Below are positions 7,539 through 17,326 of a stretch of DNA of 27,744 bases, piece by piece. The notes below the pieces were generated by a model. The model was not told the DNA's origin and ran no database searches. It worked only from the letters and a program-made list of their open reading frames with translations. Source of the DNA: CAIYWZ01 sp964497925 (GTDB taxonomy: Bacteria; Pseudomonadota; Alphaproteobacteria; CAIYWZ01); contig CAZCFE010000016.1 in the NCBI GenBank assembly GCA_964497925.1, positions 1 to 27,744 on the forward strand, in the 5' to 3' direction. Each line of letters begins with the position of its first letter. Within the stretch, counting starts at the first letter, position 1. The translations under genes and the position numbers were made by a program.

Positions 7539-10500
7539 ATGCAAGGTATGAACAGAAACTTAGTTAATCTTTTTTCACCGCTATCCACTGCTCAACAGTT
7601 TGATGAAATACAAATTTCTGTTGCCAGTCCAGATCAAATCAGATCTTGGTCTTATGGGGAGATTAAGAAACCAGAAACCATTAACTACAGAACATTTAAA
7701 CCAGAACGAGATGGTCTTTTTTGTGCACGTATTTTTGGCCCAATCAAGGATTATGAATGCTTGTGCGGTAAATACAAGCGTATGAAATACAGAGGCGTTA
7801 TTTGTGAAAAATGTGGTGTTGAGGTTACTCTTACAAAAGTACGTCGCGATCGCATGGGACACATTGAGCTTGCATCACCAATTGCGCATATCTGGTTTAC
7901 AAAATCACTTCCAAGCAGAATAGGTTTCTTGCTCGATATGTCCCTTAAAGATATTGAACGTGTTTTATACTTTGAAAGCTATATTGTTGTTGAGCCAGGT
8001 TTAACTGATTTAGCTATGGGGCAACTATTATCTGAAGAAGAGTATGTTGATGCTCAAGATCGTTATGGTGAAGATACATTTGCTGCCAATATTGGCGCCG
8101 AAGCATTAAAAATCATGCTTACCAATATTGATTTACAAACAGAACATGATCGCGTAAAAGCCGATCTTTTGACAGTAACCTCAGAAACTAAAAGAAAAAA
8201 ATTAGTAAAAACTCTTAAAGTGGTTGATGCATTTTTAAATTCTAACACACGCCCTGAATGGATGATCATGGATGTTATTCCTGTAATTCCACCTGAACTC
8301 AGACCACTTGTTCCTCTTGATGGCGGACGTTTTGCAACATCAGATTTGAATGATTTATACAGACGCGTTATCAACAGAAACAATCGTTTAAAAAGGCTTA
8401 TGGAGCTGCGTGCTCCTGATATTATCATCAGAAATGAAAAGCGTATGCTTCAAGAATCCGTGGATGCATTATTTGATAATGGGCGCCGCGGAAGAGTCAT
8501 TACAGGCGCGAATAAACGTCCACTCAAGTCTCTTTCTGATTTGCTCAAAGGAAAACAAGGCCGATTCCGTCAAAACTTGCTTGGAAAACGTGTCGATTAT
8601 TCTGGTCGTTCTGTTATCGTTGTTGGGCCTGAGCTCAAATTGCACCAATGCGGTCTTCCAAAAAAGATGGCATTAGAATTATTTAAGCCATTTGTTTTTG
8701 CTCGCCTTGAAAAATATGGACTTGCGCAAACCGTTAAAGCTGCTCGCCGAATGGTTGAAAAAGAACGTGTTGAAGTTTGGGATATTTTGGAAGAAGTTAT
8801 TCGTGAACACCCCGTTCTTCTCAACAGAGCTCCTACCCTTCACAGGCTTGGCATTCAAGCTTTTGAACCAATTTTAGTTGAAGGAAAAGCAATTCAGCTG
8901 CATCCTCTTGTCTGTACTGCTTTTAACGCAGATTTTGACGGAGATCAAATGGCTGTGCACGTTCCATTGTCACTAGAAGCGCAGCTTGAATCACGCGTCT
9001 TGATGATGTCAACGAACAACATCTTAAGCCCTGCAAGCGGAAAACCAATTATTGTCCCAACAAAAGATATTGTTCTTGGCCTTTATTACTTAACAATGGA
9101 GCGTGATGGTGAACCAGGCGAAGGAAGCTTGCTTGGATCTTTGGCTGACATTGAACACGGTCTTGAATGTGGTGCGTTAAGCTTGCATGCAAAAGTACAG
9201 GTCAGAATCCCGGTAATGAATGATGATGGTGTTATTGAAATGCAACGCGTCTCAACCACACCAGGACGTGCAATTTTATGGGAATACATGCCAAGCAAGA
9301 ACATTCCATTTTCTTCTATCAATCACGTTTTAACCAACAAAGAAATCTCTGGATTGGTAGATTTGGTTTACAGAAACTGTGGTCAAAAAGAAACTGTAAT
9401 TTTTGCTGATCGCGTGATGAAACTTGGATTCTTATATGCAACAAAATCAGGAATTTCATTTGGTAAAGATGATTTAATCGTACCACCAACAAAAACACAC
9501 CTTGTTACACAAACACGTGATAAAGTAAATGAATTCCAGCAACAATACCTTGATGGTTTAATCACGCAAGGTGAAAAATACAATAAGGTTATCGACGCTT
9601 GGTCACAATGTTCTGACTTGGTTGCTGACGCTATGATGAAAGAAATTTCAAAGGTTATCCCAGGAGAACAAATCAACTCTGTTTATGTTATGGCTCACTC
9701 TGGTGCCAGAGGATCTGCTGCTCAAATGAAACAGCTTGCTGGTATGCGCGGACTTATGACAAAGCCAAACGGTGAGATCATGGAAATTCCAATTATTGCT
9801 AACTTCAAAGAAGGATTGAGCGTTTTAGAATACTTCAACTCCACTCACGGTGCGCGTAAAGGTCTTTCTGATATGGCCCTTAAGACGGCAAACTCTGGGT
9901 ATCTCACACGTCGTTTGGTCGACGTTGCTCAAGATTGCATCATCACAGAACCTGATTGTGGGACAGAAAACGGCTTAACCATCCGGGCTGTTATGGAAGG
10001 AAGTGAAGTTATCGCGTCTTTGAGTGAACGGGTGCTTGGGCGTATTGTATTTGAGGATTTGGTTGACCCAATCAGCGACGAAACAATTGTCAAATCAGGT
10101 CAAATGATTGATGAAGAAGCTGCATTAAAAATTGATAACACAGGCATCAGTGAAATCAAAATTCGCTCAGTCTTAACATGCGAAAGCAAAATTGGTATTT
10201 GTGCGAAATGTTATGGCCGAGATTTATCTCGTGGCACTTTGGTTAACCTTGGCGAAGCTGTTGGTGTTATTGCAGCTCAATCAATTGGAGAGCCAGGAAC
10301 GCAGCTTACCATGAGAACATTCCATATCGGCGGTGCTGCTCAACGGGGAGCCCAAAAATCAAGCATTGAAGCAGCTATGGAGGGTGTAATTGCTCTCAAA
10401 AACAAAGTTGTCGTTGCTCGTGATGATGGTACGTTTGTTGTTACTGGACGATATCTTGAGGTTTCAGTTTGCGATGACCATGGACGTGAAAAATCACGCC

Positions 10501-11708
10501 ACAAGGTTCCTTTTGGTGCTCGTCTCTTAGTAGATGAAGGTCATCGCATTGAAAAAGGACAAAAACTCGCAGACTGGGATCCATACACAGTTCCAATCAT
10601 CACAGAACGTGACGGTATCGTAAATTACGTAGACCTAATCGAAGGACTTTCTATTCGTGTTGTTATGGATGAATCCACTGGAATTTCAACACGAGTTGTA
10701 ACCGATTGGAAACAACAATCCAGAGGTTCTGATTTAAAACCAAGAATTATCTTACGCGATGAAGCTGGAAACCCATTAAAACTAACATCTGGGCTTGAAG
10801 CAAGGTACTTCATGTCTGTTGAAGCTATATTGAGCGTTGAAAACGGAGCTCATGTAAAAGCAGGTGATGTTCTTGCTCGTATTCCAAAAGAATCCACAAA
10901 AACAAGGGACATCACAGGAGGTCTTCCTCGTGTTGAAGAATTATTCGAAGCGCGTAAACCAAAAGACAGCGCTATCATCTGCGAATCTGATGGCCGCGTT
11001 GAATTTGGAAAAGACTACAAAACAAAACGCCGCATCACAGTTACCCCACTAGAGGGGACTGAACCTCCAATGGAATATTTAATTCCAAAAGGTCGCCATA
11101 TTATGGTTCACGAAGGTGACGTTGTAAAACGTGGGGATTTGCTTGTTGATGGAAACCAAGTTCCTCATGATATTTTACAAGTGATGGGCGTTGAGGCTTT
11201 GGCAAACTATCTTGGAAACGAAGTCCAAGAGGTCTTCCGTCTACAGGGCGTGAAAATTAACGACAAACATATTGAAATGATCGTGCGTCAAATGCTTCAA
11301 AAAGTTGAAGTCATTGAAGCTGGAGACACCACAATGATGAATGGCGAAATCCTTGATCGATGGGACTTTAAGGAAGAAAACGACAAAGTTGCTCTTGAAG
11401 GGCTTCGTACAGCCACCTGTCGTCCAGTTCTTCAAGGGCTTACAAAAGCATCACTTCAAACGCGTTCCTTCTTCTCAGCTGCGTCTTTCCAAGACACAAC
11501 ACGTGTATTAACTGAAGCTGCAGTCTCTGGAAAAGTTGATCGTTTGACAGGACTCAAGGAAAATGTAATTGTCGGTCGCTTGATTCCAGTTGGAACAGGA
11601 AGCTCTGTAAATGACTTTAAAATCCTTGCAGCATCAAAAGATAAAGTTTTGATTGAAGAAGCTCGTTTACAGCAAAAAGCATCTACTTCAAAAAAAGCCG
11701 CGGGTTAA
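7539..11708 (+). CDS. rpoC: RNA polymerase beta' subunit
   Basis: The catalytic subunit. I place the start at ATG 7539 (1389 residues), 13 bases after the rpoB stop, with AGAGGA at about 7524-7529 as ribosome binding site. An upstream in-frame start at 7494 would lie inside rpoB and lacks such a site; ATG 7548 is a close alternative. The N-terminal zinc site has four cysteines in CLCGKYKRMKYRGVICEKC (about 71-89). The Mg-binding NADFDGD places the catalytic aspartates at 465, 467 and 469. The second zinc site is complete (DCGT, then SVLTC and GICAKC). The trigger-loop region has the usual AAQSIGEPGTQLTMRTFHIGG. No unusual insertion was noticed. Confidence 0.98.
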   Translation: MQGMNRNLVNLFSPLSTAQQFDEIQISVASPDQIRSWSYGEIKKPETINYRTFKPERDGLFCARIFGPIKDYECLCGKYKRMKYRGVICEKCGVEVTLTKVRRDRMGHIELASPIAHIWFTKSLPSRIGFLLDMSLKDIERVLYFESYIVVEPGLTDLAMGQLLSEEEYVDAQDRYGEDTFAANIGAEALKIMLTNIDLQTEHDRVKADLLTVTSETKRKKLVKTLKVVDAFLNSNTRPEWMIMDVIPVIPPELRPLVPLDGGRFATSDLNDLYRRVINRNNRLKRLMELRAPDIIIRNEKRMLQESVDALFDNGRRGRVITGANKRPLKSLSDLLKGKQGRFRQNLLGKRVDYSGRSVIVVGPELKLHQCGLPKKMALELFKPFVFARLEKYGLAQTVKAARRMVEKERVEVWDILEEVIREHPVLLNRAPTLHRLGIQAFEPILVEGKAIQLHPLVCTAFNADFDGDQMAVHVPLSLEAQLESRVLMMSTNNILSPASGKPIIVPTKDIVLGLYYLTMERDGEPGEGSLLGSLADIEHGLECGALSLHAKVQVRIPVMNDDGVIEMQRVSTTPGRAILWEYMPSKNIPFSSINHVLTNKEISGLVDLVYRNCGQKETVIFADRVMKLGFLYATKSGISFGKDDLIVPPTKTHLVTQTRDKVNEFQQQYLDGLITQGEKYNKVIDAWSQCSDLVADAMMKEISKVIPGEQINSVYVMAHSGARGSAAQMKQLAGMRGLMTKPNGEIMEIPIIANFKEGLSVLEYFNSTHGARKGLSDMALKTANSGYLTRRLVDVAQDCIITEPDCGTENGLTIRAVMEGSEVIASLSERVLGRIVFEDLVDPISDETIVKSGQMIDEEAALKIDNTGISEIKIRSVLTCESKIGICAKCYGRDLSRGTLVNLGEAVGVIAAQSIGEPGTQLTMRTFHIGGAAQRGAQKSSIEAAMEGVIALKNKVVVARDDGTFVVTGRYLEVSVCDDHGREKSRHKVPFGARLLVDEGHRIEKGQKLADWDPYTVPIITERDGIVNYVDLIEGLSIRVVMDESTGISTRVVTDWKQQSRGSDLKPRIILRDEAGNPLKLTSGLEARYFMSVEAILSVENGAHVKAGDVLARIPKESTKTRDITGGLPRVEELFEARKPKDSAIICESDGRVEFGKDYKTKRRITVTPLEGTEPPMEYLIPKGRHIMVHEGDVVKRGDLLVDGNQVPHDILQVMGVEALANYLGNEVQEVFRLQGVKINDKHIEMIVRQMLQKVEVIEAGDTTMMNGEILDRWDFKEENDKVALEGLRTATCRPVLQGLTKASLQTRSFFSAASFQDTTRVLTEAAVSGKVDRLTGLKENVIVGRLIPVGTGSSVNDFKILAASKDKVLIEEARLQQKASTSKKAAG

Positions 11709-11715
11709 ATTAGAA

Positions 11716-11748
11716 AAAGACCAAGGAACCGTCCTTGGTCTTTCTTTT
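11716..11748 (+). terminator. Rho-independent terminator after rpoC
   Basis: AAAGACCAAGGA (11716-11727) pairs perfectly with TCCTTGGTCTTT (11732-11743) around a 4-base loop, followed by CTTTT. This 12-bp stem begins seven bases after the rpoC stop and ends the rpl-rpo transcription unit. Only 17 bases then separate it from the pgk start. pgk must therefore be read by leakage through this terminator or from a promoter inside rpoC, unless part of the hairpin serves pgk. Confidence 0.9.
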
Positions 11749-11760
11749 AAAGGAAAAAAC

Positions 11761-12900
11761 ATGAAGCTAAAAAAGTTATCTCCATCAATTGTTGAAGGGA
11801 AAAAAGTTTTTGTTCGTGTTGATTTGAATGTTCCTATGTATGATGGGAAAATTTTCGATGATTCTCGCCTAAAAGCAACTTTAAAAACAGTCGAGTTTTT
11901 GATCCATCATAAAGCATCACAAATTATATTATGCTCTCATTTTGGAAGACCAAAAGGCTATGATCAAACTTACTCCTTGTTTCCGCTACTAAGCACTTTA
12001 GAAAAAATCTACAGTTCATCTATTAGTTTTGGAGATAACTTTGATCATAAAATCCATTTACTTGAAAACGTCAGATTCTATGAAGGTGAAGAAGACAACT
12101 CTCTAGCATATGCTAAAATGCTTGCATCTTCTGCAGATATTTATGTAAATGATGCTTTCTCAGTATCTCACAGAGCTCATGCATCCATCGAGGCAATCAC
12201 TCATTTCCTTCCATCTTATGCAGGCTTTGCTCTGGCTTATGAAGTAGAATCTTTAGAAAAAGTATTGAACTCTCCAAAACGACCATCAGTTGCTTTTATA
12301 GGAGGATCAAAAATCTCTACAAAAATTCAAATCTTGGAAAATTTAATTAAAAAAGTCGATACTCTTGTTTTGGGAGGAGGGATGGCAAACACTTTTCTTG
12401 CTGCGCAAAATATTTTTATGGGCAAATCTTTGGTTGAACATGATTTTAAACAACACACTTTAAATCTTATATCCTCCTCAAAAGATCATAAAACTGATCT
12501 TATCCTCCCTTTAGATGGGGCTGTTTTACGGGAAGAAGAGAGATGTGAAATCGATATAGGCTCTATTAACGAAAATGAGTCTTTCATTGATATTGGGGAT
12601 AAAACTTTAAACAAAATTGATGATATATTAAAAAAATCAAAAAGCATTATATGGAATGGTCCTTTTGGAGTTTTTGAAAAAACTTGGGGAGCAAAAGGAA
12701 CCATCCAATTAGCAACAAAGATCGCTGAACATACAAATCAAGAAACTGTATCTGTTGTGGGTGGCGGAGAAACAGCTGCTGCGGCAATTCAAGCTGGTGT
12801 TGAAAATCAGTTCACACTCTTGTCTTTGGCTGGTGGAGCATTTTTAGAGTTTTTAAGCGGCTTAGACCTGCCTGGATTAACGGCTTTAAAAGAAAAATAA
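11761..12900 (+). CDS. pgk: phosphoglycerate kinase
   Basis: The enzyme converts 1,3-bisphosphoglycerate and ADP to 3-phosphoglycerate and ATP in glycolysis, and the reverse in gluconeogenesis. I choose ATG 11761 (379 residues), with AAAGGA at 11749-11754. The open frame runs back to 11653, but that stretch overlaps rpoC and the terminator. Family motifs are present: VFVRVDLNVP (17-26), SHFGRPKG, LLENVRFYEGEE, YVNDAFSVSHRAHAS, the hinge FIGGSKISTKIQILENL, LGGGMANTF, IIWNGPFGVFE and the nucleotide loop GGGETAAAA (about 334-342). Slightly shorter than the usual 390-400 residues, with no motif missing. It heads a dense run through to hemF. Confidence 0.98.
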   Translation: MKLKKLSPSIVEGKKVFVRVDLNVPMYDGKIFDDSRLKATLKTVEFLIHHKASQIILCSHFGRPKGYDQTYSLFPLLSTLEKIYSSSISFGDNFDHKIHLLENVRFYEGEEDNSLAYAKMLASSADIYVNDAFSVSHRAHASIEAITHFLPSYAGFALAYEVESLEKVLNSPKRPSVAFIGGSKISTKIQILENLIKKVDTLVLGGGMANTFLAAQNIFMGKSLVEHDFKQHTLNLISSSKDHKTDLILPLDGAVLREEERCEIDIGSINENESFIDIGDKTLNKIDDILKKSKSIIWNGPFGVFEKTWGAKGTIQLATKIAEHTNQETVSVVGGGETAAAAIQAGVENQFTLLSLAGGAFLEFLSGLDLPGLTALKEK

Positions 12901-12921
12901 ACTATAGGATATATAAATCAA

Positions 12922-13659
12922 ATGAAAACGATATTTTCTCTCTTTCTATTATTAACGATAACAAGCTGCAGTGATGATTTGTTTAAAGATCGTCCCTTGG
13001 ATGAAATTTACAATGAGGCCATGGATAATATGATGGGAGGATATTACGTCAAAGCTGCCCAAACTTTTGAAGAAGTAGAACGTCAATATCCTTACAGTTC
13101 TTGGGCTAAAAAAGCACAAATCATGGCTGGATATTGTTACTATAAAGGAAGCAAAGCAGAACTTGCCGTTTCTGTATTAAGTCAATTTGCCAGTATGCAT
13201 CCAGGTCATGAATTAACTCCTTATTCAACATATTTAATTGGTTTGATCCATTATGGAAGAGTACAGGATCCAAAAAGAGATCATAAAATCACACAAGACG
13301 CTTTAAACGCATTAGAACAACACACTAAACGATTCTCATCATCAATTTATGTTAATGATTCAAATGATCGAATTAAATTACTTAAATCATTACTTGCTGC
13401 AAAAGAAATGGATGTTGCAAAATCCTATCAACAAGAAAAAGCCTATGTTGCTGCACTTGGTCGATATCAAACTATTTTAAATAAGCACACAGATTCTATT
13501 TATGCACCTGAAGCTTATTACCGCCTAACTGAACTATTCTTAGACTTTGGAGATACGGATAGAGCAAATGAGATTATACGTTTATCTAAAATTCGTAACC
13601 CAAATTCAAAATGGACAAAAATGGCAAATGATCTTCTAGAAAGAACAGCTAATAAATGA
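12922..13659 (+). CDS. bamD: BamD, outer membrane assembly lipoprotein
   Basis: A 245-residue lipoprotein. The N-terminus MKTIFSLFLLLTITSC is a type II signal peptide with lipobox ITSC and lipidated Cys16. The mature part consists of TPR-like helical repeats starting PLDEIYNEAMDNMMGGYYVKAAQTFEEVERQYPYS, the classic BamD/ComL opening. It ends with the repeat YAPEAYYRLTELFLDFGDTDRANE. BamD is an essential BAM complex component that recognises the C-terminal beta-signal of incoming outer-membrane proteins and works with BamA (22311-24623, minus strand). The ATGA overlap with recN indicates translational coupling. In alphaproteobacteria lpxC usually lies just upstream; here pgk does. Confidence 0.95.
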   Translation: MKTIFSLFLLLTITSCSDDLFKDRPLDEIYNEAMDNMMGGYYVKAAQTFEEVERQYPYSSWAKKAQIMAGYCYYKGSKAELAVSVLSQFASMHPGHELTPYSTYLIGLIHYGRVQDPKRDHKITQDALNALEQHTKRFSSSIYVNDSNDRIKLLKSLLAAKEMDVAKSYQQEKAYVAALGRYQTILNKHTDSIYAPEAYYRLTELFLDFGDTDRANEIIRLSKIRNPNSKWTKMANDLLERTANK

Positions 13660-15302
13660 TTCATGAGCTTGCAATTCAAGATTTTGTATTGATCTCAAAA
13701 ACAAACCTTGATTTTCAATCTGGGTTAAGCATTTTCAGTGGAGAGACAGGAGCTGGCAAATCTATTATATTAGATGCTTTAGGCTTTATCTTTGGAAACC
13801 GGTCTGATAATTCATTCATTCGTCATGGATCGGATAAATCGACATTGGTATGCAAATTGGAAGCAACCCCTGAAGTGATTAATCTTGCGCAAGAACACGG
13901 AATTGAAATAACCGACAACACCCTTCTTATTAAACGTATCTTGTATAAAGATGGTGCCAGCAAAGCGTTTATAAATGACTGTCCATCTTCTGTTGGTTTT
14001 TTAAAACGTATTTGCGATCATATGATTGAATTTCATGGTCAATTTGATCGCTTGATGGAATCTTCCCTACATTTAAAAGTTGTAGATCAATTTTCAGGGG
14101 TCCATCAGCTGAAATCTGAATTCAAAGAAACATATTTAATATGGAAAAATTTAAGCCAAGAGCTTACCAATACCATATTAAGTCATGAAAAATTTTTGAA
14201 AGATCAAGAGTATTTTTCTCATTTACACGAGGAGCTAAAGCAATTTTCACCACAAGAATCTGAAGAAGATACTTTATTAGAAGAAAAAACACTTTTACAA
14301 CAGGGTGAGAAAATTTTTAAAACAATAGATCTTACTAGCCAAGCTATTGGATCTCGGAATGAAAGTGTAGATAAAATAAGGCGCGCGCATAAATCAATAT
14401 CTAAACTTGAAGAGGACATCCCTCTTTTTATCGATGTTTCAATCCTGATTGGCGAAGCTTTGGATAAATTGGCTTTGGCCGAAGATATGCTTGAAGAAAA
14501 ATCTTTAAAATTAGACCTTAATCCAAAAAGACTAGAGGAAATTGAAAGCAGACTTTTAGATTTACGCTCTTTATCAAGAAAACATCACTGCATACCCAAT
14601 GCACTTCCTCAAATTTTTCAAGAGTTATGCGAAAAATTAGAGTTAATCCAAAATATTGATAACGCTGTTTTACACTTAAAAAAACAAATTGAAACAACCC
14701 AAAATCAAATGCTGAAACAGGCAAAAAATCTTTCTGATGAGAGAAAAAAGCATTCCAAGATTCTTGAAAAGATGATCACCGATGAGCTGCCCGAATTAAA
14801 ACTTGAGAAAGGCAAATTCTCCATTCACTTCAAAGAAAAAGTACTTTCTGAGATAAATCAAGATGGATTTGATGATGTTGAATTCTTGGTGGATTTAAAT
14901 GGTGTAGGCCAATATTCCCCTCTTTCTAAAACAGCATCTGGCGGAGAACTTGCAAGACTCATGCTAGCATTAAAAGTAGTTCTTGCCAAAATGCAAACAT
15001 CGCCCGTTATTATTTTTGATGAAATTGACAGTGGCATGGGGGGATCAACAGCTGCAGCCGTTGCAACCAAATTGAAGAACTTATCCAAATCATCTCAAGT
15101 TATTGCAGTCACTCACTCACCTCAAATTGCAGCCATTGCTGATCATCACTATTTCGTTGAAAAAAAAGGTGACCCTATATCAAGTCATTTAATTATACTA
15201 GAAGATGAAAACCGAGTTACAGAAATTGCACGCATGCTTTCAGGAGACCATATAACAGATGAAGCAAAATCTGCTGCTAGAAAATTAATGCAAGGCTCTT
15301 AA
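13656..15302 (+). CDS. recN: RecN, SMC-like DNA repair ATPase
   Basis: A 548-residue SMC-family protein of normal RecN length. The N-terminal ATPase half has Walker A GETGAGKS (29-36) and the RecN-specific MIEFHGQFDRLMES (about 127-140). A long coiled-coil region spans about 165-380. The C-terminal half has the ABC signature SGGELARLMLAL (about 428-439) and Walker B PVIIFDEIDSGMGG (about 450-463), then VIAVTHSPQIAA. RecN helps hold or align DNA ends in double-strand break repair by homologous recombination. It overlaps bamD by four bases and is followed one base later by ligA, an order common in alphaproteobacteria. Confidence 0.97.
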   Translation: MIHELAIQDFVLISKTNLDFQSGLSIFSGETGAGKSIILDALGFIFGNRSDNSFIRHGSDKSTLVCKLEATPEVINLAQEHGIEITDNTLLIKRILYKDGASKAFINDCPSSVGFLKRICDHMIEFHGQFDRLMESSLHLKVVDQFSGVHQLKSEFKETYLIWKNLSQELTNTILSHEKFLKDQEYFSHLHEELKQFSPQESEEDTLLEEKTLLQQGEKIFKTIDLTSQAIGSRNESVDKIRRAHKSISKLEEDIPLFIDVSILIGEALDKLALAEDMLEEKSLKLDLNPKRLEEIESRLLDLRSLSRKHHCIPNALPQIFQELCEKLELIQNIDNAVLHLKKQIETTQNQMLKQAKNLSDERKKHSKILEKMITDELPELKLEKGKFSIHFKEKVLSEINQDGFDDVEFLVDLNGVGQYSPLSKTASGGELARLMLALKVVLAKMQTSPVIIFDEIDSGMGGSTAAAVATKLKNLSKSSQVIAVTHSPQIAAIADHHYFVEKKGDPISSHLIILEDENRVTEIARMLSGDHITDEAKSAARKLMQGS

Positions 15303-15303
15303 A

Positions 15304-17310
15304 ATGAACTTATCTCAAGATCAGGCTTTAGACCTGAAAAAAAAACTTATTGAAAAATTAAAAAAATGGGACCAAGCATATTTCATAAATAATGAATCTA
15401 TAGTTGATGATGATGTATATGATGCTACAAAACGAGAGCTAATTGATATTGTCGCCTTTTTTGATTTTGATGAACCTTATTTAAAATTAGTAGGAACCTC
15501 GATTGATTCATCATCTTCAAAAATCAAACATCTTGCTCCAATGCTATCTCTTGACAACGCCTTTTCCAGCCAGGAAGTTTTTGACTTTATCACGAAAGCA
15601 AATCGATTTTTAGGATTAAAAAATACATTTTTTCCTCTTATCGCTGAACCTAAGATTGATGGATTATCAGCATCTCTTACTTATGATAAAGGACAGTTTA
15701 TCAAAGCAGCAACACGCGGCGATGGCGAAATAGGCGAAGATATCACTAAAAATATTCTAACATTTAAGAATCTACCTTTTGATATTCCTTATCAAGGCCT
15801 TCTAGAAATCAGAGGGGAAGTTTACTTTGAAATGGATGATTTTAAAAAAATCAATCAACAAAGAATTATTGAAAATTTAAATGTTTTTGCAAACCCACGA
15901 AATGCTGCCGCGGGATCTTTACGTCAACTGGATCCCAAAATAACAGCTCAAAGACCCTTAAAATTTTTTGCGTATACAGTTCACTCAAATGAATCTCTTC
16001 CTGATCTAAAAACACAAGAAAATATATTAGAAGAATTTAAAAAATGGGGATTTAATGTTAATCCTCTTTGTGAAAAAATATCCTGCATAAATGATGTGGA
16101 TACATTTTATGAAAAACTAAAAAACATGCGTTCACGCTTGCCTTATGAAATTGATGGGATCGTTTATAAAATTAATGATCTTGATCTGCAAAATAGACTG
16201 GGGCTCAATCATCGTTCCCCTCGTTGGGCAATCGCTCAAAAGTTTCCGTCTGCCCAAAAAGAAACCATTCTAAAAAATGTAATCTTCCAGGTTGGAAGAA
16301 CAGGCGTTATCACGCCTGTTGCTCAGCTTGATCCCATAGATGTTGGAGGAGTGATTGTTTCTCGAGCAACGTTGCATAATGCAGATGAAATAGAACGCAA
16401 AGGTCTTAAAATTGGAGACACCGTTGTATTACAAAGAGCTGGGGATGTCATTCCTCAAATTGTAAGCGTTAATACTCAAAAAAGATCAGGAGCTGAAATC
16501 TCCATTTTTTTTCCTCACAATTGCCCTTCTTGTAACTCTATACTTATAAAAAAAGATGGAGAAGTCGCCTGGAGATGCATCAATATCTTGGGCTGCACTG
16601 ACCAAGTAATTTCAAAATTACAGCACTTTGTTTCAAAAGATGCTTTTAATATTGAAGGCCTTGGGACAAAAAATATCGAATTTTTATACCATAATCATAT
16701 GATTGAAACATTTTGTGATATATTCACTCTTGAAAGTAAAAGCTCTAGACTTCAAGCATATCAAGGTTGGGGAGAACAATCTGTTCAAAAATTATTTCAA
16801 GCTATTTCAATGTCCAAAAAAATCTCATTAGATCGTTTCATTTATGCCCTTGGCGTCCCTCAAATTGGCATTTCATCAGCAAAGCTTCTAGCAAAAACAT
16901 ATAAAACATTGGATAGTTTATATCAAGGGCTAACTGATGATTCCATAGAAACGATTGATGGGATTGGCCCATCAATGATTGCAGATTTAAAAGATGTTTT
17001 TCTATCTGACAATATGATCCATGAAATTACAGAATTAAAGAAATTATTAACAATTGTTCCTTATGAAAGTAATAGCGTCCTATCTCCTCTAAGCGATAAA
17101 GTTGTTGTTTTTACAGGCACTCTTGTTAAAATGACACGTAGTGAAGCAAAAGAAACCGCTGAGCGTATGGGAGCAAAGGTTAGCTCTGCAATATCAAAAA
17201 GCACAGATTTTTTGGTTTGCGGAAGAGATCCAGGATCAAAAGCTAAAAAAGCATCAAATCTTGGCATTGAAATTTTAGATGAAGATGCGTGGTTAGATAT
17301 TATTAATTAA
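15304..17310 (+). CDS. ligA: NAD+-dependent DNA ligase
   Basis: A 668-residue full-length LigA, which seals nicks in replication and repair using NAD+. In order: the Ia domain binding the NMN moiety (about 1-70), the adenylation domain with catalytic Lys117 in EPKIDGLSASL, RGDGEIGEDIT, GEVYFE and NPRNAAAGSLRQLD, an OB fold with GRTGVITPVAQLDP, and a zinc finger with four cysteines in the C-x2-C-x14-C-x5-C pattern (about 407-432). A helix-hairpin-helix region follows, then a C-terminal BRCT domain (about 597-668) with VVFTGTLVKMTRSEAKE. The ATG follows the recN stop after one base, so translation is likely coupled. Confidence 0.98.
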   Translation: MNLSQDQALDLKKKLIEKLKKWDQAYFINNESIVDDDVYDATKRELIDIVAFFDFDEPYLKLVGTSIDSSSSKIKHLAPMLSLDNAFSSQEVFDFITKANRFLGLKNTFFPLIAEPKIDGLSASLTYDKGQFIKAATRGDGEIGEDITKNILTFKNLPFDIPYQGLLEIRGEVYFEMDDFKKINQQRIIENLNVFANPRNAAAGSLRQLDPKITAQRPLKFFAYTVHSNESLPDLKTQENILEEFKKWGFNVNPLCEKISCINDVDTFYEKLKNMRSRLPYEIDGIVYKINDLDLQNRLGLNHRSPRWAIAQKFPSAQKETILKNVIFQVGRTGVITPVAQLDPIDVGGVIVSRATLHNADEIERKGLKIGDTVVLQRAGDVIPQIVSVNTQKRSGAEISIFFPHNCPSCNSILIKKDGEVAWRCINILGCTDQVISKLQHFVSKDAFNIEGLGTKNIEFLYHNHMIETFCDIFTLESKSSRLQAYQGWGEQSVQKLFQAISMSKKISLDRFIYALGVPQIGISSAKLLAKTYKTLDSLYQGLTDDSIETIDGIGPSMIADLKDVFLSDNMIHEITELKKLLTIVPYESNSVLSPLSDKVVVFTGTLVKMTRSEAKETAERMGAKVSSAISKSTDFLVCGRDPGSKAKKASNLGIEILDEDAWLDIIN

Positions 17311-17326
17311 TAAAAAGGACTTGAAA

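Noticed and set aside
11653..11760. 36-residue N-terminal extension of pgk
   Set aside because: It overlaps the end of rpoC and reads through the terminator hairpin; PGK homology begins at ATG 11761, which has its own AAAGGA.
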